Positions 54,830-64,000 of a stretch of DNA of 64,000 nucleotides are shown piece after piece; position 1 is the first letter of the stretch; the number at the start of each line of letters is the position of its first letter. Both the position numbers and the translations under genes were made by a program. The notes under the pieces were generated by a model. That model saw only the letters and a list, made by a program, of their open reading frames with translations, was not told the origin of the DNA and made no database searches. This DNA is from Dipylidium caninum (taxonomy: Eukaryota > Platyhelminthes > Cestoda > Cyclophyllidea > Dipylidiidae), in NCBI GenBank assembly GCA_017562135.1, contig QEYB01001025.1, positions 1 through 64,000 of the forward strand. The letters are read 5' to 3'.

Positions 54830-57505
54830 TTATCCTTCCAGAATGCCTTGGAGCACACGTCGTCGTCTTTCGGAAATTAAGGTTTCCCCTTAGGAATCGT
54901 CAAAAGACCATTTCTCTCGTTGATGCGCGCACCCAAGAGAATGAGGTGGACGAGTATTTGTCTGCGGTGAGAGGATAAGGCAGCGTTAGCATGTTCGAAA
55001 TCATCACTAAGGCGATGTCACGCTCAGTAGCCTTACAACATCGAGTGACATCCTGAAAGTGATGGTTTGAAGATGGATGGAAAGTTTGGGTAAAGAATAG
55101 TTCGCTGACTAACCACAATCTCATTGCCTTCATCGTGAGAGGCGGTGCAAGTGGTTGACCTCGCGTTTGGAAACGGTGTAGATGAAAATGAAAAAAGCTG
55201 AGTGAGCTTATTCCTTCTTCTTCATGCAATTTAATCGTGTGTGATAAATGGAGGACGACGAAATATTTCGAGTGCGGACTGCCTCAATGTACGTATTACG
55301 TGTACTCAAGAAATGATGAAATAACACTGCTTGACGCTGACCGGTTCGTTAGGTAGACAGAGTCGATCTGTGACTGAGTCTCATGTTCGACAAATGCATC
55401 TCCTCTCACTCTTTCACTCCTAACCCTACAAGGCCAACATCAGCTGAATTTCTAAGGGTGATGCGTTAGCGTCCTCCAACCTATGACTTTGTTGCGTTTA
55501 GAGTGAGGTGGAGACAAGCTCGCGTACACATCTTCTTGTGGTGTCTGACTCTTGTCTCAAGTTGATTGGCACGGAGTCACTTGTCTCTGCAATGTGGGAA
55601 CCCATGGTGCTGATAGGCTGGGTGAGAAGGCGGTATCCTTGTACCTTAAGCGTCCATCCTCACAATGGTGTCTTAGCACCACGAGTAGTCTGACATTCGC
55701 GTTGAACATGACGTCTCAGAGAAAACCTGCTCATTATTACGCGACATATTGGTACGCATTAGACCAGAGGGAAGAACGGCTGACTCTCAACTTGTCACAC
55801 GACTAACCGTAGGGTCTGTGCTCTTGTAACCGTTCATCCCCTTCAGGAGCCATGGAGCACGAAAAGACCCGTCATGAATTCGCAGTGTGCTGCGTACAAC
55901 CGTCCCATAGCATCGCATGTGAATGATGGTGTGAGATGTCTCGATGAGAGAAAGTCGATTGCTATCAGTGGCTCTCGAGGACGAACCTCACAATGTCATC
56001 CAAAAATTATTTCAACTCAGCTTGTCATGTTCATCTCGTTTCTCCAAGTATGCTTACGCTGCTTTTGTCAAAAGTTTGTATTTCTCTTTGTGCGTGCTTT
56101 GTTGGCTGTAAGCCTGTTGTCGCTAAACGCCTTAAGGAATGCGCGTTTTCTTGGAAGAGTTCTTTTCCATCTCATGCTTTCCACCAAACATGGCTTATTG
56201 ATTAATCTGCCGCTACTCTCGGCGAACGGAATGAGTGGAGGCTAGTCACCAACCAGCTATTCTGTCTCAACCATTTCCACACCACCTACGAGATGTCACT
56301 CAACATGACGATTCATAGACGAACGAGAGGCAGCCCATCTCGTGCGTGGAATCTCACCAAGTTCTGATTTACTCTCTCTCGGTGCACGGAAATAGTAGTG
56401 TTATCTCAATGCCCAAGATGACATCACTCGAGTCAACTTTTAATGCATTAGGAGAGATGCAAGGCATTTTGCCAGGCGATCAAGGGAAGCGCAGGAAAAG
56501 CACGCCAACCGCAAGCGGGATGGATGGTCACCGTGTGAAGTCGGTCTGGCGTGCGAGCAGGGATCAGTGGGCGGATGAATTGCAGTTTGGTGAGCTCAAC
56601 TTAGGAAAAAGTCTTTCCGTGGAAGAGTTGCAGTTAAGTGGACTCAACACAAAACTATAAAAAATCGGTTACGAGAAGATTGGTACGGGCTGACTGTCCT
56701 CGCAGGTGGAGAGTGCGTACCTCGCTGACCAGCATTTGCCTTCGCAGTTGGCCATCTGACGGAATCTTCTACTGTCGGAATCTCTACCCGATAAAGAAAA
56801 CCACCGCCCTGAAGAGTTATCAGACGAAATAGCGTCAGTCTTTCATCCTATACCAGACGGTTTTCACTCGCCGACCGGATCGTGGGTACGAAAAATTTCT
56901 GTACACAAAATAGGGCCAGAAAAATGGAAATAACCTTTGGTGAAAGAATCTTTTCTTCGAGGTAACAGAAGGCGATTTCGAAGTGAATTATCGGGCTAAG
57001 TGCCCTCCACTTACATCTTGCTTTCACGATCTCCTCCCTCGCCTCGCAAAACCATTTTTTTACAGAAATGAGCCCTTTTACTCAGGAAAGTCGGGCGGAT
57101 GAAGAGAATTGGGGCGACCCTATGATTAGAAGCAGGCCAGTACTCGCAATACCCAAATTTCCACAATTGGCCTGTTAAATTGTCGTGTGGGGTTTGATGT
57201 CATATACGTGTAAGTGGCGTTTCAACTGCGGTTGGACGAGGAAGCTTCGATCGCACAACAATGCATGAGTTGGTAGAGTGGTAAATGAGGGTGTCATCGG
57301 CTTCTCCTTCCTCTCCATGTAATGCGGGCTTCAAGCGATTTCTTTACATCCGCAGTTAATACCTCGCTTCCCTCAAAATCACCGCCCCGCATTTTCCGCG
57401 AAATGCCGTTTGAATTTTCTTCCCTTCCTCTTCCCCTTCCCCTTCCGCTTCACCTCGGGCGGACCTGCGACTATAATCGAAAGTTGCCGAATGTGCGCAG
57501 CTTCA
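54830..57505. other. No firmly recognised gene
   Basis: Three + frames look mildly protein-like. 55,552-55,806 ends PAHYYATYWYALDQREERL. 55,874-56,245 has a hydrophobic stretch FVFLFVRALLAVSLLSL that could span a membrane. 56,346-56,660 has KMTSLESTFNALGEMQGILPG and a polar, basic middle. None has a known motif, splice-site support or a second copy. Confidence 0.3.
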
Positions 57506-57509
57506 CAGT

Positions 57510-57726
57510 ATTTGGTTAATGCGTACTTGCAGCTACGGGCTCTCATTGACCACTTCGTTCACGTGCCATTGAAAGTCATCAGAGTTCGCGTCGTTCTAAT
57601 GGGGATGTCATGGAATAACGACATCCTTATCAGGCGACGCAAAAATTGTTCGGACGACCGGTACACACTCGGGCAGGCACTGACAACACATCGTCGTTCA
57701 ACACATCTTCATCTATTAACTGCAAC
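57510..57726 (-). mobile_element. Element C, inverted fragment
   Basis: The reverse complement matches the first about 215 bases of element C: GATGTGTTGAACGACGAT, CAGTGCCTGCCCGAGTGTG, GCAATTTTTGCG in variant form, TGATAAGGATGTCG, TCCATGACATCC, GTGAACG and AGAGCC then GCTGCAAG. Only the left end of the element is present. About 75-80 percent identity by eye, so it is older than copies 1 and 2. Confidence 0.6.
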
Positions 57727-57729
57727 CTA

Positions 57730-58585
57730 CACATCTGGACATAGTGCTTTCCTGTCACGGACCACCCGTGCTGGCGAATGGACTCAACTGGTAATATCAC
57801 AACTCTGTGGCATATGATTGTCCTCATTACATACGCAAAGGAAAAAGCTTGCGCAGCTCAAAATCGTCTTGTGTGGGCGCAAAAGATGTCGTCAAGTCAG
57901 ATTGTGTGCCGGAGCATGAGACAGATCTTTGCAGATGTTTGAGAAGTACTAGATAAAGAGCTGCTGGGGTTGAAAGGCTTCAAAGGCTCTCATCCCTTAA
58001 CCGATTACAGTACATGTCGACAATTTATTACATAAGCCTCAGTCCACGCCTCTGAAGATGCTCCTGTAGACCGCGTAGCTGGGGGAAGATGGTCTAGTCA
58101 ATTGCATCGGCTGTCGCAATTCGGCAGACTTCACTTACAAGGCATAGCAGCACGAGACGCTCAGTCCACTGAAAAAGAGTAGGCGTCAGGACCAGGCTCC
58201 TTCTTGCCATGCCCGCATTGCGTGTGTCTCCTCGTAGCCCTTTTGCATGCCATTGCGGTGGGCAATCTGTACAGCCTACGTATTCTTGTTTTGAAACTGC
58301 TTCTTCCTCATCCTTCTTCAAGACCATGCCAATTCTTCCAAGTCCTCATTTTACACAATGCATTGCCTACACTGTTTACTCGCCTCTCCCCTATTTGCCT
58401 CAATTTCCCACTATTTTAACACCACCTACCCTCCGTCTTTCGCCGTCCTTCAACAGAGACATTGTCTTTTTGTCCATTCCATGCCGACCCCCCCATCTTA
58501 CCACCTATTGCTTGCGACAAGGCTTTGCGCACGCTGCCACCCACCATCTGCAGTATTCCATCTAAACCCCTTCACTGCATTTTAA
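57730..58585. other. Pyrimidine-rich stretch without a gene
   Basis: From about 58,280 to 58,640 the + strand is strongly C/T-rich, so long + frames appear in all three phases. I attribute them to composition. Confidence 0.5.
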
Positions 58586-58612
58586 CACTGCCTCCCTCAC
58601 TCACTCCGCCCT

Positions 58613-59479
58613 TTGCCCTCTTTAACTCTCGACCATCCCCACTTCACACCACTATATCCTTCTGACAATGCCTCGAACGCAACATTATATTCGCTCCATT
58701 TGTCTGCATACCTGTGTCCTTTGATGCGTATCAACCAGGTCATTCGTCATCCTCTCTTGTACACGTCCTGCAAGCAGTCTGCAAAGCCGTCCTATAGAGT
58801 ATTCCATATTTTCAAAGTGCGGCCCTTTCCCCGTAACAGAACAACTTTATCAGCATCATCGAGCCTATTCACATGTCTTTCAGAGTGCAACCACTTTAGG
58901 TCAAGTGACATGGAGGGAAGGACAAACATAACGAACGTGAATGAGCCAATTTCCCTTTCTGCTGCCTCTTCGTCCCCGATGACAGATGAAGAGATAAGGA
59001 TGCATCCCTGGAGGCTTCGATCGGATCTTCATGGTAGGCAGGGAGACAACAGACTTCCTAACACTTCACCCACCATATCCTTTTACAATTTCGATCAGTT
59101 GGTCTCAAGGCTAAGAGAGGTTCATTTATTAGCCATCTATGCCAATAAATGAATCGGTCTGGCGACCCTTCTTCGAGTGGAAAGAACGGCCATTTTTTCT
59201 TGATTGTGCAAATTCGCCGATGATCAAGCATTTAAGAAGCCTGTTGAGAGAAGTACTTTCTTCGCCAAGTTGCCATCCACAACTCAAATATCACGCTCAA
59301 CTGATGGCCAATTTCAATATCAGGATTTCACTTCACAGACCAAAGTCCACTTTAGCATTTTTTCCTCACGAGATAATTCTGCTTCCGGTCACAGCAATAC
59401 CAATTTCACAATTTCCAAGACTTTGTCCACGGCTCTACCTGCTGCCGCCTGCCGCTCAACGGAGTTAATTCTACTGTGA
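58613..59479 (+). pseudogene. Candidate coding frame interrupted by two TGA
   Basis: One + frame stays open from 58,586 to 59,149, hits TGA at 59,150-59,152 and again at 59,201-59,203, then stays open to a TGA at 59,477-59,479. Within it an ATG at 58,910 starts a more protein-like part: MEGRTNITNVNEP, SSPMTDEEIRMHPWRL, SFYNFDQLVSRLREVHLL, and after the second TGA FADDQAFKKPVERSTFFAKL and a Ser/Thr-rich end. Both internal stops are TGA, one step from CGA or TGG, as in a decayed gene. The first stop overlaps AATAAA. An 80-residue gene ending at 59,152 is an alternative reading. No family recognised. Confidence 0.35.
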
Positions 59480-60525
59480 CACTCATTTAACATTGTCTCT
59501 CTTCTTCTCTTCCCCCCTTACCCACTTTACTAACTACCTACTACCTCATTTCAGTCTTCTTCAACGCGCAGTTTATCCACCAATGCCCTCCATCTTGACA
59601 TTAACAAATAGCGCTCTACTGCATCACGCATGTACATGCATTCTACAAGTCGCTACCTGGCCACGGACTGCAGAAGCATCAAACGAATATGTCGTGGCTC
59701 TAGCACTTGATGCTCCCCTCCCCATGACCCACCAAACCCTTTTCGTTGGCATGCTTAATTCTCCCCCAGGCCAGTTTTCGGCACAAGTCTAACAATATCT
59801 CGTTGCGAGAACCTCATTCACAAGTGGAAGCTATCTAGCCAAATGCAGAGACAAAGAAACTCATTCGACTACGGATAATTCAAAGAAGTGGCGCTCATAG
59901 ATGACTAGTTTCAAAAACGCAAACCAGCGCCACAATTAGATTCGATTAACGTAGTCAAGCAAATTCAACCCTCTACACAAAGTTCAATACATTGCGTGCA
60001 TTAACAATGTAACAACAACGAGATCCTAACAGCCCCAACCCCTACCTTCATGATGTTAACCATAATAAAATTACACAATCTGCGCTTCTAGCTCAAATGG
60101 ACGTAGTGATCAACATATACAAATGAAATAATAATGGCAAATTCAGTACGAATAACACATGTCAGGATGATGGACCTTAAGTTCCTCACGTAATTAACAA
60201 AAGGAATTCTCTGTTTTTTGACAGATGTGGTAGCAGTTGAAGGAAGCGTGAACAAATAGAGAAGTAAGAGGCGCTTATCAACCAGCAGAGGAACACCGCA
60301 GTGGCAGCAACCAACGAAGACAACGTTCAACATATAACCACTGAAATTGAATAAGCCGCTTCAAAAGACTGCAGTGCTAAAAGTAGAAGCCTAATGAGAA
60401 CAACATTACCTCTGACATGATAGACTTGTTAAAAGCATCAATTTTATAAAGTCGGAAGAGGTCTAGAATGAACATTCACAACAAGAAAGAGCACGAAAGC
60501 TGCCAATCACTAACAGCGTTTTAAG
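59480..60525. other. No recognised feature
   Basis: The base composition turns A-rich from about 59,880. I find only short frames and no shared repeat. Confidence 0.5.
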
Positions 60526-60645
60526 GCCACTTGGCTCACGCATTTATCTTGGCAATGCATCAGAAGATTCTATTCCACAAAGTCGACTCGGATTTTCCCA
60601 CCGACGAAAGCAGGATGAAACGATGGGAAAAGCTGTTCCTTAACG
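60526..60645 (+). other. Possible internal exon
   Basis: TTTTAAG at 60,519-60,525 could be a weak acceptor and GAAGTAAGT at 60,643-60,651 is a good donor. Between them the frame reads LAHAFILAMHQKILFHKVDSD, then FPTDESRMKRWEKLFLNE. The second half recalls the FH...FP...R..W pattern of THAP zinc fingers, but no upstream Cys pair exists, so I do not assign it. Very tentative. Confidence 0.2.
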
Positions 60646-60649
60646 AAGT

Positions 60650-63362
60650 AAGTCAAGATCCCATGCACTTCTTTTTTCCTCCAATCCAGCTCTCGCCCTA
60701 TCTCCAGGAGCTTCACTCATGATTATCGGTTCTCTCTCTACATCTCCGCTCAATCTATGCTCCGTATCATCTCTCGCTATCTCCTTGACTCCCATCCACT
60801 CCTCGCCTCGTATTGCTTCATTGTAGAAGCGAATGTCTAAACGTCTTCTGCACCTACGGATTGCTGTGGCCTGTCGAGAAAATTTTCGAACGGGAAGAGC
60901 GTAGAAGCAACACAGAGCGGACCAGCGAAGAGGACAGAAAAGGAGAAGGAGGAAGGTGGATAATACGTTAAGAAAACAAATTGGGGGAGAACAAGCAAAT
61001 CGTATTACACAAGACAATCCAACATCGGGACTCACATCACGAGATCCCCGGAGGAGACTGGAAAATAACCTAAAGGACGAGACCCAAAAGGGGAAGTGGA
61101 AACAGTAAGGACAAGTTGCAATGTAGGGACACGTTTGGCATCTCTTGTCGTCAGTTGCACATTTCGTTACAGTGTTAAGTCGCGACACTCCCTCCCCCTC
61201 CCCGAGAGTTGATTGATAGTGAAATATAGTAGGTTATATAATATACATGCCCTAGTCCTCGTTATAAGCATTTTAAGTTCCATCTTCGCCTCTCTCCGCT
61301 CACACATGTGCATTTGGTCCTCTAACCGCCTGATATGTTCCAATCTGAGTGGAGCGAAGGCGGGAATGGAGCATGAAGCAGGGGAGTTAGGATCCTCTGC
61401 GCTGGAAGATGTGGGATAGTTAATTTGTGAAGATGTGAAAAGATGGCTGAGAAAACACGTTGAACAAGCGGAGGAGAGGAGAAGTGGAAGAGTGGGAAGA
61501 GGGGCTGGGAGTGCGTAAGAGGTGTGAGCAGAGGTGTAAGAAATAGTGGTAAGGGAGGCTGCCAGAGGAGACGCTGCTCGCTAGCTGGCTGGTGGCTCAT
61601 TTTCTGTCTATGATGCTTAATTGAAGCATTTTTTCCCAGTGTGACCTACGAAGTATTCGCATGAAGAAGGACAAGGCGCCCGTCGCTAATGTAGGGAAGG
61701 AGCCTGTTGTGAGCCAGGGGTGGAAGTTGTGACCTACGATTATCAGCTTGACTGGTTCTTATTTTTCATGCCGCTGAACGGTGTTAAGGCAATGTTGAAC
61801 TCGAACTGGCTAGATCTCAGACGGATTGCCAGGCACACATCAAAATCGTAACAACTTTGGAGTAACGATGAGCACAGTGGAACGGACAATAAATGTGAAT
61901 AAAAAGTGACACGACACATAAAGTGATATACTCATTTGCGCAGTAGAGGGGAGTCCAAGAGTTTGCCATCAAGCCATTACGTTAATAAACAATGAAAAGA
62001 TTAATGCTACGTTTATAAAAAAAGATTGGAAAACGGAAAAAAAAATATTGTGTTGTTTTAATGCATCAGAGAGGTACGGAATTTAGTTGGGCATATTTGT
62101 TTGCGGCGAGGATGCGATGTGCCTGATAGTGGGATGAGCGGGTTCATTTGGTGAATGTCTATTTGCCTATCCTTGATGCTTGGTATTTGTCAGGAACGCT
62201 TTATGATAATAAATAATCCGGTTTGCGAGATTCTGCGATCGCTGCGTAAATAATTTGTGGAAACGATTGTGCTAAATTCCGATTGGAAGGAAGAACATGT
62301 AGTAGGGTCAGTGGACTGTACCTCTTGTCGTCTAAGCTCATGATCACACATTTGTCACTTTTCATTGCTCGGAACTGACAACCACTGAGGATTCCGCATG
62401 TTGGCAAAAAACTTCTCTGGACGTATTTACACATTGTTTGCGGAAGCACTTTTGTGCGCTGCAGAAAAGGAGGTCGCTTTACTACTTAAGTCTCATGTGA
62501 TACATTTTTTTTGAATTGTGTGACCAATTGCAAAATGATTGGGAGTACCTAACAATCGGCTTATGATACGGGAATATTTCCTTTGTAAGAATAGGTTTGT
62601 ACAATTTGGACAGTCTTAGCTCGGCGAAAGATGACTTTCACAGCCTCGACGGGGTGCTGGATCGAAGAGGCCGTCTAGTGAAGCCCCTGAGGAGGATCAT
62701 GGGATTAAGATATGTTGGTAGCCTGTCTTGCGTCCTATTTTGTGGAGGATTTGGCGTAGCTCATTTGATGCAAAGAATGTTTCCACTAAGACGTTGACAT
62801 CCGCCTTTGGGTGGGGTTCGCATCATTTAAATTTTTCTGCTTTTTGGACAGGCTTCATTAGATTTGGACAATTTGTTTGGCACATGCTCTTCTTTTTAAT
62901 CGAATTATCTGAAATGATAAGAATTGAGTATATGAGTACCACAAGTGTGGTGGGCGAGCACATGCAAGTCGGCTTTAACATTTCACACCGAAAGTAGAAT
63001 TTTTACGTGGGAGTGTGTGTGGGGGTTGAAAAGTAGGAATTGCGGTGTATGCTCGAGACCTAACTGTTGAGGACGATAGTTGATGCTGCTCTCGGTGTAA
63101 GAATTAAGTTACCTATCTCTCTGTTTAGGGGCATATTTTTAACTAAAATCCATCATTTTTACTTTGCGTTATTTTGTAATTCGTGTATTTTAACCATGAT
63201 ATGTCTTGAAGAGGTAGGATTGAGCGTCTTTACGAGGTGCGATGCAAAGGACCTTTGATTACACGTACTGGCAGTAGAGGCACTCCCCTTTTTAATGCAT
63301 CAGTGAGAGAGTAGAGTTTATGTGAACAGAAAGTGCACAGAGTGGTGTGGAGACGGCGACAC
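60650..63362. other. AT-rich intergenic or 3' flanking sequence
   Basis: A long A/T-rich stretch (especially 61,850-62,230 and 62,460-63,250) without a supported gene. The minus frame 62,201-62,449 (CQFRAMKSDKCVIMSLDDKR) is mildly protein-like. GC-rich purine/pyrimidine tracts lie at 60,930-61,100 and 61,420-61,560. This is the downstream side of the SLC10-like gene. Confidence 0.4.
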
Positions 63363-64000
63363 TTAGAGAGGGACCGTCTCGAAGAGGTGATCTGTTGGGG
63401 AGGGCCTCAACGGTTCGTGTTGTTCTGCGTTCCTTTCTCTAATTGTACTACCCTTCTTCTTCCGACAGCACTGTACGCATTTTCCTTTCCTAGCCACCAC
63501 AATGGTGTATGCCATTATCAGCGGTAGGGGTGTAAAGATGGACACCGCGAGAGGCATCACGGCTCCATATCGCCTCGGGTTGGGGCATTGAGTAGATGAG
63601 AACGAGCGTCGCAATTCCCGTGTTCTGAATGCCTGTCTCTATCGATATTGTGATTATCTCAGTCCGAGAACGCCGACACAGCCAGGCGATTACGTAGGCG
63701 AGGAGAAATCCCAACCCATGGGAGCGTCGCTGCCGTGGGGAAGAGGAGGGGAGAGGCTCCCAACTGAGCGTAGATGGGTAAATTGGCGTAGATCCCGAAT
63801 CCGATGACGAAGAAGAGGAAGACAAAGATCAATGGCTTAAGGAGGAGGCTGACGCAACGCTTGGCCACCTTCGGCCAACGCCACTTCACCAGCATGCCAA
63901 GGAAGGCGGGGACCAGAAGGTAGCACAGTTGTCCGGCGATTTGGGAGTAGGGATGTGGATGGCTTTGGTGTCGAGAAAGAAGCGTCCGTAGATGAAAGAG
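63363..64000 (-). pseudogene. SLC10-type sodium/bile-acid symporter, C-terminal part, frame broken
   Basis: SLC10 proteins are membrane symporters that carry bile acids, steroid sulfates or related anions with sodium. Reading the minus strand from the window edge: IYGRFFLDTKAIHI, then in a second frame AGQLCYLLVPAFLGMLVKW and a membrane segment (PLIFVFLFFVIGFGIYANL). A third frame follows with FLLAYVIAWLCRR and the family signature SIETGIQNTG, and another with MPLAVSIFTPLPLIMAYTIVV and a Cys/Lys-rich tail ending VPL-stop at 63,363. ETGxQN is the family's conserved sodium/substrate-binding segment. Breaks are near 63,950, 63,710 and 63,565, each a one- or two-base step with nothing long enough for an intron. 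It is either a decayed gene or a functional gene with assembly indels. The N-terminal part lies beyond the window. Confidence 0.8.

Noticed and set aside
58209..58665. Three overlapping long + strand frames
   Set aside because: All fall in a strongly C/T-rich tract where stop codons are rare in every phase; peptides are low-complexity.
59150..59203. TGA read as tryptophan (flatworm mitochondrial code) or selenocysteine
   Set aside because: Nothing else suggests mitochondrial DNA and I see no selenocysteine insertion structure; gene decay is simpler.
59204..59230. FADD motif resembling the reverse transcriptase active-site box
   Set aside because: It stands alone: no flanking reverse transcriptase blocks, hydrophobic context or upstream palm motifs on either side, and a stop lies directly before it.
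60526..60645. THAP domain (FH...FPTDE...RW)
   Set aside because: No C-x2-4-C upstream and the FH to FP spacing is wrong; the residues alone are not sufficient.
1..64000. CRISPR arrays, bacterial operons, rRNA or tRNA genes
   Set aside because: No evenly spaced short direct repeats with unique spacers, no B-box-like GGTTCGAATCC cloverleaf and no rRNA-like conserved words were seen on either strand.

Overview
This is eukaryotic nuclear DNA. It has no dense gene packing, no operons and no ribosome binding sites. Long CT- and GA-rich tracts, CCAAT/TATA/AATAAA signals and many decayed repeats fit an animal genome. Nothing in the window fixes the phylum. The intermediate base composition and the style of pyrimidine tracts made me think of a parasitic flatworm (taeniid-like tapeworm), but that is an impression, not a demonstration. 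Identities quoted here were judged by eye.

Layout. From 0 to about 46 kb the window is a mosaic of related, decayed repeats in both orientations. I call the families A, R3, B, C, D, E, F and G; these are local names. Family A, in at least six larger copies plus fragments, carries coding-like peptide blocks without a domain I recognise. The most striking structure is a long inverted repeat: 5.85-10.15 kb reappears reverse-complemented at 18.9-23.78 kb, nearly identical over much of its length. A second, older inverted repeat (14.45-15.39 / 17.49-18.40 kb) lies in its spacer. Further inverted pairs lie at 26.1/36.8 kb, 40.4/43.9 kb, 3.9/32 kb and 0.2/33 kb. Just outside the right end of the long inverted repeat is a separate 119-nt near-perfect hairpin. 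Element C (27.76-29.64, 53.6-54.8 and a fragment at 57.5-57.7 kb) contains an internal tandem duplication in one copy. From 46 to 63 kb the sequence is mostly unrecognised, with a few coding-like stretches and the second and third C copies.

Genes. Two loci are supported. The first is a compact, apparently intronless gene on the minus strand (42,671-43,032) with CCAAT, TATA, a good start context, a stop and AATAAA in order. It encodes about 120 residues of unknown function if one base is missing from a T6 run. The second is the C-terminal part of an SLC10-type sodium/bile-acid symporter (63,363-64,000, minus), recognised by its ETGIQN motif and membrane segments, but carrying three reading-frame breaks. 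Such small frame breaks, and single-base indels between repeat copies, leave open either decay or uncorrected assembly errors. A few other open frames are listed with low confidence.
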